A DNA stretch of 64,000 bases. Origin: Cucumibacter marinus DSM 18995 (GTDB lineage Bacteria; Pseudomonadota; Alphaproteobacteria; Rhizobiales; Devosiaceae). The stretch's first letter is position 1. Each line of letters opens with the position of its first letter. Below the pieces are notes generated by a model, which had not been told where the DNA came from, did no database searches, and saw only the letters and a program-made list of their open reading frames with translations. The position numbers were made by a program, and so were the translations under genes. The stretch spans positions 198,763 to 262,762 of the forward strand of contig NZ_KE386978.1 in NCBI RefSeq assembly GCF_000429865.1, read 5' to 3'. Shown piece by piece: positions 42,449 through 49,619 of this stretch.

Positions 42449-43368
42449 GACGGGGTCTCCGGTGATGGGCGCAAGACGGTAAGCGCCTGTTGCTCGATCT
42501 CGCATGTCACCGGTGCCTCGAGCCGCCGGCGCTCCCCGTCAACGGTAACCGAAAGGACACGCTTGCGGCCACCCAACACCACCTTGTGCGCCGGATGGGG
42601 CTCGAGCAGATCATTGGTGTTCCAGCGGCCAACCATGGCTTGAAGAATCATCCAGGCGACCTGCCAGGACGCGTTGAGCTTGGTCACATAGACAACCAGC
42701 CGCCCGCCCTGGGGGTCTTCGGCAACGGGCAATTGCCCGGGTGCTTCGGCGAGGCCGTTGACCGTGACGGCATAGCCTGCGGTCCGGAAATCGAGCGGGG
42801 TGCCATCGATTTCGATGCGCATTCGCCGGCGCGGCAGGGTGCGCGCGGCCCGGTGCAGGGCCCGCACACCGGCCAACATCTTGCCCAGCCGGCTGGCATA
42901 GGGCACCGCATCACGAAACCTGACGAAGCGGGTGTGCAGGCCCCCCGAGACATGGTGCAGAAACACCTGACCATTGACCCGGCCAACATCGATGCGGTCA
43001 GCATGATAGGTGTCTAGCGCGGTCAAGGCCGGCTCGGGATCGGGCCCGATTCCGATGGCGCGGGCAAACAGATTGAAGGTCCCGAAGGGCAAGGGCAAAA
43101 GCGCTTTGCCGGTCTCGACGCAGTAATGGGCGCAGGCCGAAACCGTCCCGTCACCGCCCGCCGCAACTACAAGATCGGTTCTCTTGTCGGCGAAGACTTC
43201 TTCGAGCGTCTTTCGAAACGACTTTCCGTCCGGTTGGACGACACTGACGACTTCTCCCAGAGGCGCCAGGGTTTCGGCCCAGTCGCGTTTGCCGCCATCG
43301 AGATTTCGCCCGGCGGCGCCATTGGCGACAACAGCGATGGTGTAGGCGTGTTCCGAAGGAGAAGTCAT
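42445..43368 (-). CDS. YegS/DagK-type lipid kinase
   Basis: A 307-residue protein of the diacylglycerol/sphingosine kinase catalytic family. The nucleotide-binding GGDGT motif is at residues 71-75, followed by LPLPFGTFNLFARAIG, the expected G-T-x-N-x-x-A block, and a C-terminal beta-sandwich (KHxx substituted here by ARTLPRRRMRIEIDG). It likely phosphorylates a membrane lipid. It overlaps the SelW-like gene by ATGA. It is divergent from the sodium channel gene with 131 bp between. Confidence 0.92.
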   Translation of the reverse strand: MTSPSEHAYTIAVVANGAAGRNLDGGKRDWAETLAPLGEVVSVVQPDGKSFRKTLEEVFADKRTDLVVAAGGDGTVSACAHYCVETGKALLPLPFGTFNLFARAIGIGPDPEPALTALDTYHADRIDVGRVNGQVFLHHVSGGLHTRFVRFRDAVPYASRLGKMLAGVRALHRAARTLPRRRMRIEIDGTPLDFRTAGYAVTVNGLAEAPGQLPVAEDPQGGRLVVYVTKLNASWQVAWMILQAMVGRWNTNDLLEPHPAHKVVLGGRKRVLSVTVDGERRRLEAPVTCEIEQQALTVLRPSPETPS

Positions 43369-43499
43369 TGATGGCCTGTCACGGATTTGCCTTTATCGTT
43401 ATGCCTTTGCCCCGAATGGGCCGGTAACGGGAAAGCCGTCTTTTTCCCGGGCCTCCGCCACCTATCTATGCGTCGACACTCAGACGGGAACCAGTCCGA

Positions 43500-44300
43500 A
43501 TGCGCAACACCATCGTCAATCTTATCGCCAGGCGCGAATGGGAACTCGCCGTGATCCTCGTCATCGTTCTCAACGCCATCACGCTCGGGCTTGAGACCTC
43601 GGATGCGGTCATGGCGCGATGGGGCGGCATCCTGCATGTGATCGACCGGGTGGTGCTGGGCTTGTTCGTGATCGAGATCTGTCTGCGGATCTACGCCCAT
43701 CGGCTCAAATTCTTCACCGATCCCTGGGGGGTGTTCGATTTCACCATCGTTGCCATCTCGCTTTTGCCCGCGGCCGGGGCGTTGTCGATCCTTCGCGCCT
43801 TCCGCATTCTGCGCGTGCTGCGGCTGGTTTCCATGGTGCCCTCGCTGCGCCGTGTGATCGGCGGGCTGATCGGCGCATTGCCCGGCATGGGTTCGGTCGT
43901 CATCCTGCTGAGCCTCATCTTCTACGTGTTCGCGGTCATGGCGACCAATCTGTACGGCGAGGATTTCCCGGATTGGTTCGGCACGATTGCCGCCTCGCTG
44001 TACTCGCTGTTCCAGATCATGACGCTTGAAAGCTGGTCGATGGGCATCGTCCGCCCGGTCATGGAAGCGCATCCCTATGCCTGGGCGTTCTTCGTTCCGT
44101 TCATCATCTCGACCGCCTTCACCGTGCTCAACCTTTTCATCGGTGTGATCGTTGCAGCCATGCAGAAAGAAACCGATGCGCTGGCCGAGGCCGATCGCCA
44201 GGCGCTGCATTCAGAGACCGAAGTGGTACTCACCGAAGTGCGGGCGCTGCGTGAGGAAGTCAGTGCCCTGAAGGACGCGCTGCGCGAGAACCGCCACTAG
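43500..44300 (+). CDS. Bacterial voltage-gated sodium channel (BacNav family)
   Basis: A 266-residue single-domain channel subunit expected to form homotetramers. S1-S4 are visible, with gating charges R99, R102, R105 and R108 at three-residue spacing in S4 (SILRAFRILRVLRLV). Conserved S2/S3 features include E59 and D80. The pore helix leads to the selectivity filter T175-L-E-S-W-S-M-G182, the known sodium-channel filter of NaChBac/NavMs. S6 is followed by a C-terminal heptad-like coiled coil (ALREEVSALKDALREN). Native roles include motility and pH or sodium responses. It stands alone. Confidence 0.95.
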   Translation: MRNTIVNLIARREWELAVILVIVLNAITLGLETSDAVMARWGGILHVIDRVVLGLFVIEICLRIYAHRLKFFTDPWGVFDFTIVAISLLPAAGALSILRAFRILRVLRLVSMVPSLRRVIGGLIGALPGMGSVVILLSLIFYVFAVMATNLYGEDFPDWFGTIAASLYSLFQIMTLESWSMGIVRPVMEAHPYAWAFFVPFIISTAFTVLNLFIGVIVAAMQKETDALAEADRQALHSETEVVLTEVRALREEVSALKDALRENRH

Positions 44301-44337
44301 CAAGCCTCTCCCGTTCCGGCGCGGCATCGATCGCGGC

Positions 44338-44366
44338 TTGACGCTTCGCCCGGATTTTTCTATAAC
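44338..44366 (+). promoter_or_regulatory. Promoter of the ArsR-VOC-SRPBCC operon
   Basis: TTGACG (44338-44343), 17-nt spacer, TATAAC (44361-44366): a good sigma-70 pair. Transcription would start near 44373, giving a ~26-nt leader with no obvious Shine-Dalgarno before the ArsR ATG. Confidence 0.7.
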
Positions 44367-44394
44367 CATTTTGTTCTAAAACTATTTAGTTATA
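44361..44394. promoter_or_regulatory. AT-rich inverted repeat, likely ArsR autoregulatory operator
   Basis: TATAAC (44361-44366) and GTTATA (44389-44394) form an inverted repeat in a 34-bp AT-rich island overlapping the -10 box and the start site. This is the usual place for ArsR-family repressors to block their own promoter. Confidence 0.6.
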
Positions 44395-44398
44395 TAAT

Positions 44399-44749
44399 AT
44401 GACCGAAGCCCAACTGGACGCCACATTCGCTGCGCTTGCCGACCCCACACGCCGTGCAATCCTCGCCCGGCTGGCCAAGGGGGACGCGTCGGTCAACGAA
44501 CTGGCCGAGCCCTTCGCCATGAGCCAGCCGGCGATCTCGAAGCACCTCAAGGTGCTGGAGAAGGCCGGGCTGATCTCGCGACAACAGATCGCCCAAAAAC
44601 GTCCCTGCCATATCGAGGGGGAAGCGATGGCGGGCGCCGTGAGCTGGCTCGAGCGATATCGGGAAATCTGGGAAGGCAATTACCGCCGGCTCGACGCCCT
44701 GCTCGCAAGCATGCAGGCCTCATCCGGGACCGGGTCCAAAGACGCCTGA
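44399..44749 (+). CDS. ArsR-family winged-helix regulator
   Basis: A 116-residue repressor of the subfamily found with SRPBCC proteins. The N-terminus has the characteristic LDATFAALADPTRRAILARL, then ELAEPFAMSQPAISKHLKVL, EKAGLISRQ and a C-terminal helix WLERYREIWEGNYRRLDALL. No metal-binding CxC motif is present, so it is not a metal sensor of the SmtB type. It heads a three-gene operon with a VOC protein and an AHSA1/SRPBCC protein, probably autorepressed via the AT-rich inverted repeat upstream. Confidence 0.92.
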   Translation: MTEAQLDATFAALADPTRRAILARLAKGDASVNELAEPFAMSQPAISKHLKVLEKAGLISRQQIAQKRPCHIEGEAMAGAVSWLERYREIWEGNYRRLDALLASMQASSGTGSKDA

Positions 44750-44770
44750 GCGGCACAAAGGGAGCATTCC

Positions 44771-45244
44771 ATGCCCAAGATCACCACCTGTCTTTGGTTC
44801 AACTTCAACGCCGATGAGGCCATCGCCCACTACCTCAATGTGTTCGGGGACGGTGAGATCCTCAGTGAAAGCCGCTATGGCGACGCCGGTCCGGGACCGT
44901 CCGGTAAGCTGATGACCGCGAGCTTCCGGCTGTTCGACCAGCACTTCATGGCACTCAATGCCGGCCCGGATTTCCAATTCTCTCCTGCGATCTCGCTGTT
45001 CGTCGATTGCGCCGACCAGGCTGAACTCGACCGATATTGGGACCGGATGATCGCGGCGGGCGGCACGGCAGGCCAGTGCGGATGGTTGACCGACGCGTTC
45101 GGGCTCTCCTGGCAGATCATTCCCAGGCGGCTGGGCGAGTTGATGGGCCACAGCGACCCGGCCATTGCCGGCAAAGCGGCTGCGGCGATGATGCAGATGC
45201 AGAAAATCGATATCGCGGCGCTCGATGCAGCCGTAGAAAGGTGA
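44771..45244 (+). CDS. VOC-fold protein of the PhnB/3-demethylubiquinone methyltransferase-like group
   Basis: A 157-residue protein. It opens with ITTCLWFNFNADEAIAHYLN and the FDQHFMALNAG segment, then SLFVDCADQAELDRYWDRM, AGQCGWLTDAFGLSWQIIP and a helical C-terminus (AAAAMMQMQKIDIAALDAAV). This is the PhnB-like VOC family, often encoded with ArsR and SRPBCC partners. The function is not established. It begins 21 nt after the ArsR stop with a GGGAG site. Confidence 0.9.
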   Translation: MPKITTCLWFNFNADEAIAHYLNVFGDGEILSESRYGDAGPGPSGKLMTASFRLFDQHFMALNAGPDFQFSPAISLFVDCADQAELDRYWDRMIAAGGTAGQCGWLTDAFGLSWQIIPRRLGELMGHSDPAIAGKAAAAMMQMQKIDIAALDAAVER

Positions 45245-45248
45245 AGCC

Positions 45249-45743
45249 ATGATCCCCGTCACCACCCGCTATCCAAGCGTCGCCGTCACCACTCCGACGC
45301 CCCGGAGCATCGAGATCAAGCGGGACTTCGCCGCGCCGCCCACGCTTGTGTTCGACGCCCACACCAAGCCCGAACTCGTGCGGCAATGGCTATTGGGTCC
45401 GGACGGCTGGACCATGCCGGTCTGCGATATCGACCTCAGGGTTGGCGGCGAATACCGCTATGTCTGGCGCCGTGCCACCAGTGGCGACGAAATGGGCCTC
45501 AGCGGCCGGTTCACCGCCATCGAAGCTCCTCACCTCACCCGGGGTGTCGAGCTGTTCGACGAGGACTGGACCGGCGGTGAGGCCGAGGCCGAAACCCGGT
45601 TCGATGCCATCGACACGGGCACGCGGATGACGCTGACCATCACCTATGCGAGCGAAGAAGCACGGGATGGCGCGGCGGCGTCAGGCATGGCTGACGGACT
45701 TGAGGCCGGCTATGCGCGGCTCGATGCGGTGCTGGAAGGCTGA
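45249..45743 (+). CDS. SRPBCC/AHSA1-family protein
   Basis: A 164-residue START-like protein. The core has the AHSA1 pattern: IEIKRDFAAPPTLVFDAHTK, VRQWLLGPDGWTMPVCDIDL, VGGEYRYVW and, near the end, a helix GMADGLEAGYARLDAVL. It would form a hydrophobic ligand cavity; its ligand is unknown. It is third in the ArsR-VOC-SRPBCC operon, starting 4 nt after the VOC stop. This trio recurs widely in bacteria. Confidence 0.92.
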   Translation: MIPVTTRYPSVAVTTPTPRSIEIKRDFAAPPTLVFDAHTKPELVRQWLLGPDGWTMPVCDIDLRVGGEYRYVWRRATSGDEMGLSGRFTAIEAPHLTRGVELFDEDWTGGEAEAETRFDAIDTGTRMTLTITYASEEARDGAAASGMADGLEAGYARLDAVLEG

Positions 45744-45935
45744 GTGAATTGCCAGCGAGGGCAAAAACGACGCAAAACAGAAATCTGTGCGATTCAGAGA
45801 ATTGAGGTTTGCGCAAGCCGGGATTTTTCTTGCCCCGGGCTTTTTCGCCTTCTGCCCGATTCGCCGAGACGGTATGTTCAAGTGATTCGCCTGCTTTGGC
45901 GGGCTCACCGGCGGATCCATTTGTGAGGCAAGGGC

Positions 45936-48419
45936 ATGGTGCCGGAACGGTTCCGGACGCGCACAGTATTACTCGGCGGCGCTAGTTTAACGACTATTCT
46001 GGGTGCTTCGCCGGCCTTTGCGCTGAACCTTGCGTCAATTTCATCCAACCAGATTCTTTCTGTCACACCTTTTGCCATTGCAGGCGGGGCGGCGGCCTTT
46101 GGCGCGGTGTCGGCGTTCTTTGCCTACCGGGCGCGGCGGCGCGGCAATGCGCTCGCCAATTATGCGCGGCGGCAATTGCGGGACATGCGGGCCCATCTCG
46201 ACGAGCTCGAGGGCCTTCTGGCCGGCATGCGAGAGGTCACGCTGATCTGGCGGGAGCATGCCAGCGAGCCCCAGGTTTTCGGACCGGTCAGCCTGATCAT
46301 TGACGGGGAGAACGACCCCGCCGCCATCCTCGATCTCGAACGCTGGCTGCCGCGGGACAGCGTGACCGGGCTTTCGGCCCAACTGGCAACGCTCAGGGCT
46401 GCGGGCGTCGAATTCTCTGCCGGCGTCAGGGCGCTTGGCGGGGCGGAATTCGAGATCACGGGCCGGCTGGTGGCCGGCGCGCCGGTGGTACGCATTTCAC
46501 CCAAGCGAGGTATCGAGGCCGAACCCTTTGCGCTGGCCGGCAGCTTGAGGCGGCGGCCCACCATTGAGAGCTGCACGGCGCTGATCTCCTGCCTCAACCA
46601 TCCCGCCTGGATCCGGGACAGCCGGGGCGCACTGGCGTTTGTGAATGCGCCCTATCTCGACATGCTCAAGACGCTGGGCAAGACGCCGGGACCGGACGGC
46701 CAACTGCCGGAACTGTTCGACCGCGCCTCCATCGAACGGCACCGCAAGGCGCGGCGTGAAGGAGAAGGACCGGTTTCGCTCAGCGAAACCCATCCCCAGG
46801 CCGGGCCGCTCGATGTGACGCTTTTCTCGCTCGAGGACGGCGCTGCAGGCTACGCGGTTCAGGGCGCAGCCTCCAACGAAGCGCAGAACGATCCCGCGCT
46901 CAGTTTCCTCACGGCGGCCATCAACGAGCTGGCCACGCCGGTCGCGGTGTTCGATGCGGATGGCAAGCTCACCCACTACAACAAGGCCTTTGCCGATCTG
47001 TGGGGGCTCGATCAGGCCTGGCTCGAAACCGGACCCAATGAAGGGCAGATCCTCGACCGGCTGCGCACCAGCGACATGCTGCCGGCGGAAGCCGACTACC
47101 GCGCCTGGCGCAAGGAGCATCTGAAATCATACGGGCTCGAGGCACCGCGCGAATCCATGTGGCATCTGCCCAATGGCCAGGTCCTCAACGTCATCGCCTC
47201 CCCCGCGCCCAAGCATCGCGGGGTGATCTATGTCTATGAGAACGTCACCGAACGGCTGGCGCTCGAAAGCCAGCACAATTCGCTCATTGAAGTGCAGCGC
47301 GAGACGCTTAACGGGCTTTCCGAGGCGGTGGCGGTGTTCGGCACGGACGGAAAGCTGAAGCTGCATAACCCTCAGCTCTCCGGGCTCTGGGGCGTCGACA
47401 TGAAAGCGCTGTCGACCCATCCGCATATCGATGCGATCGCCAAGGCCTGTGCCGAAGTCATGCCCGAAGATGGTGCCCGGATCTGGGGCGAACTCAAACA
47501 GGCGGTCATCGACATGGACCCCAACCGGCGCGACGCCCATGGCCGGTTATCGCGCGCCGATGGCAAGTTGATCGACTACGCGATCGTGCGTCTGCCCAAC
47601 GGACAATCGCTTGTCAGTTTTGTCGATGTCACCCAGGCCGCACAGTACGAACAGCTCCTGAAGGAGCGAAACGAGGCGCTTGAGACCGCCGACAAACTCA
47701 AGGACGCCTTCGTCCAGAACGTCTCTTATGAATTGCGTTCGCCGCTGACCAATATCATCGGCTTTTCCGATCTCCTCGCCAATGAAGAGCTCGGGCCGCT
47801 CAATGACCGCCAGCGTGAATATACCGCCTATATCCGCTCCTCGAGCGAGGCGCTCGGCATCCTCATCGACAATATCCTCGATCTGGCCAGTGCCGACGCC
47901 GGCATTGCCGAATTGCAGCCGGAAATCCTCGACATCGAGAAGCTGATCGAAAAGGCCCAGGCCGGTGCACTGGCAACGTCGGGTAGCGAAAGCCCGGTCA
48001 ATATCGAGGTCGACATCGCCGACGATCTGCCGGTCTTCATCGCAGACGAGACCCGGATCGTGCAGGTCCTCTATAATCTGCTGTCCAACGCCGTGCGCTA
48101 TTCCGATCCCGGCGCGACGGTCAAAATCGCGGTGTCATCGCGCGGGGGCGAGCGCATCATCTTCACCGTGGACGATGAGGGTGCAGGCATTCCCGAGGAG
48201 CTCGTGCGCTCGGTCTTCGACCGGTTCGAAGGTCATGCGGTGCAAGGCCGGCAACGCGGCGCCGGGCTCGGGCTCGCCATTGTGAAAACCTTCGTGCACC
48301 TGCATTCGGGCACGGTCCAGATTGCCGCGCGCGAACCGCGCGGCACACGGGTGATCGTCAACCTGCCGGCGCGGCAAAGCCGGGTGGTGCCCGCCGAAGG
48401 CGCCAGCCCCGCCGAATAG
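45936..48419 (+). CDS. divL: DivL-type sensor kinase homologue with Tyr in place of the phospho-His
   Basis: An 827-residue protein. It has an N-terminal signal-anchor or TM region (residues 10-60), several PAS domains (~220-560), a HisKA-like helix and a C-terminal HATPase_c domain (NLLSNAVRYS, DEGAGIPEELV, GAGLGLAIVKTF). The H-box reads NVSYELRSPL, where the usual His is Tyr598. This is the DivL hallmark (Y550 in Caulobacter). DivL acts in the CckA-CtrA cell-cycle circuit as a pseudokinase-type regulator at the cell pole. tsaE follows directly, as in relatives. Confidence 0.9.
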   Translation: MVPERFRTRTVLLGGASLTTILGASPAFALNLASISSNQILSVTPFAIAGGAAAFGAVSAFFAYRARRRGNALANYARRQLRDMRAHLDELEGLLAGMREVTLIWREHASEPQVFGPVSLIIDGENDPAAILDLERWLPRDSVTGLSAQLATLRAAGVEFSAGVRALGGAEFEITGRLVAGAPVVRISPKRGIEAEPFALAGSLRRRPTIESCTALISCLNHPAWIRDSRGALAFVNAPYLDMLKTLGKTPGPDGQLPELFDRASIERHRKARREGEGPVSLSETHPQAGPLDVTLFSLEDGAAGYAVQGAASNEAQNDPALSFLTAAINELATPVAVFDADGKLTHYNKAFADLWGLDQAWLETGPNEGQILDRLRTSDMLPAEADYRAWRKEHLKSYGLEAPRESMWHLPNGQVLNVIASPAPKHRGVIYVYENVTERLALESQHNSLIEVQRETLNGLSEAVAVFGTDGKLKLHNPQLSGLWGVDMKALSTHPHIDAIAKACAEVMPEDGARIWGELKQAVIDMDPNRRDAHGRLSRADGKLIDYAIVRLPNGQSLVSFVDVTQAAQYEQLLKERNEALETADKLKDAFVQNVSYELRSPLTNIIGFSDLLANEELGPLNDRQREYTAYIRSSSEALGILIDNILDLASADAGIAELQPEILDIEKLIEKAQAGALATSGSESPVNIEVDIADDLPVFIADETRIVQVLYNLLSNAVRYSDPGATVKIAVSSRGGERIIFTVDDEGAGIPEELVRSVFDRFEGHAVQGRQRGAGLGLAIVKTFVHLHSGTVQIAAREPRGTRVIVNLPARQSRVVPAEGASPAE

Positions 48420-48429
48420 GCGCGGCATC

Positions 48430-48909
48430 ATGTTCTGCGTGATCCTTGCCGGTGAAGCGCAGACCGCGGCGCTGGCCGCGGCTCTTGTGCCCCATCTTTC
48501 ATCAGGCGAACGGATCCTGCTCGAGGGCGGGCTGGGGGCAGGAAAATCAAGTTTCGCCCGTGCCCTGATCCGACAGCTTGCGGGCGATCCCGAACTCGAC
48601 GTGCCAAGCCCCACCTTTGCGCTGGTTCAACCCTATGACACCCCCGCGGGTCCGGTGATCCATGCCGATCTCTATCGCCTCGGCGATCCGGACGAAGCCA
48701 TTGAGCTTGGCCTGTTCGAAGACCGGAGTGCCTTGCTGATCGTCGAATGGCCGGAACGCCTGCCCGGCCTGTTCGATGAACCGCACTGGGTCATCCGGTT
48801 CGATCTCGCATCGGACCCGGCGGCGCGACGCACGGACATCATTCCCCCGCCCACCACTGACCGGGACCGGCTTGCCCGAAGCCTTGCCGGCTTTCCCCCG
48901 CCAGTATGA
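48430..48909 (+). CDS. tsaE: tRNA threonylcarbamoyladenosine biosynthesis ATPase TsaE
   Basis: A 159-residue P-loop ATPase required with TsaB and TsaD for the t6A modification of ANN-decoding tRNAs. Walker A GGLGAGKSS is at residues ~33-41 (usually GDLGAGKTT). The family signature VPSPTFALVQPYD is present, then HADLYRLGD and IVEWPERLPGL. In many alphaproteobacteria an amgK-like kinase lies next in, or fused to, this slot; here there is none. It starts 10 nt after divL and overlaps murU by ATGA. Confidence 0.93.
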   Translation: MFCVILAGEAQTAALAAALVPHLSSGERILLEGGLGAGKSSFARALIRQLAGDPELDVPSPTFALVQPYDTPAGPVIHADLYRLGDPDEAIELGLFEDRSALLIVEWPERLPGLFDEPHWVIRFDLASDPAARRTDIIPPPTTDRDRLARSLAGFPPPV

Positions 48910-49619
48910 CGGTGATGCCGGATGCGATCCTGCTTGCGGCCGGGCGTGGCACGCGCATGGGCGCGCTGTCGGATCAACGTCCCAAACCGCTCACCCCGGT
49001 TGCCGGGCAGCCTGTCCTTGATCGCATCGCTGCCAATCTCGCCGCGGAGGGCATCACCCGTTTCACGGTGACCGCACATCACCTTGCCGCACAGATCACC
49101 AGTCATATCGAGGCGGTTGCTGCCAGCCATCCCGATCTTGCCTTTGAAGTTTCTGTCGAATCCGAGCTGTTGGGGGTTGGCGGTGGCATCCGCCATGCCC
49201 TGCCGAACACATCGAGCGATCCGGTGCTCATTGCCAATACCGACGCGTTCTGGCCGGCAGGCAGTGATCGTCCGGTCGCGCGGATGACCACCGTGAGCCG
49301 TGACGGTCCTGTGCTGCTTTGCGCCGAACCCGCGCGCGCCGTCGGGCATCGCGGCGCACACGATTTCGTGCTCGACACCAATGCCCGTCTTTCCCGGGAA
49401 GGCAGGGGCAAACCGGTGATCTATGCCGGGATGATGCTGGCGCCGCGTGCGTTTCTCATGGCCCTGCCGCAAGGATATGGCCCGATCACTCCGCTCCTCG
49501 ATCAGGCGTTGGCCGAGCATAGCCTTCACGGCGTCATGCTTGAGGCGCCGTGGTTGCATATCGGGGACCCCGAGGCCATTGTCGAGGCCGAGCAATGCCT
49601 TGTGAGGGGACGCGGTTGA
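48906..49619 (+). CDS. murU: Nucleotidyltransferase, MurU-like
   Basis: A 237-residue sugar-1-phosphate nucleotidyltransferase. The N-terminal LLAAGRGTRMG and RPKPLTPVAGQPVLD motifs bind nucleotide and phosphate; the GVGGGIRHAL and IANTDAFW segments bind the sugar and metal. MurU makes UDP-MurNAc from MurNAc-1-phosphate in a peptidoglycan-recycling bypass that also needs the kinase AmgK. The stop TGA shares a base with the addB ATG (TGATG). The MurU specificity is inferred from context and family. Confidence 0.85.
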   Translation: MTVMPDAILLAAGRGTRMGALSDQRPKPLTPVAGQPVLDRIAANLAAEGITRFTVTAHHLAAQITSHIEAVAASHPDLAFEVSVESELLGVGGGIRHALPNTSSDPVLIANTDAFWPAGSDRPVARMTTVSRDGPVLLCAEPARAVGHRGAHDFVLDTNARLSREGRGKPVIYAGMMLAPRAFLMALPQGYGPITPLLDQALAEHSLHGVMLEAPWLHIGDPEAIVEAEQCLVRGRG

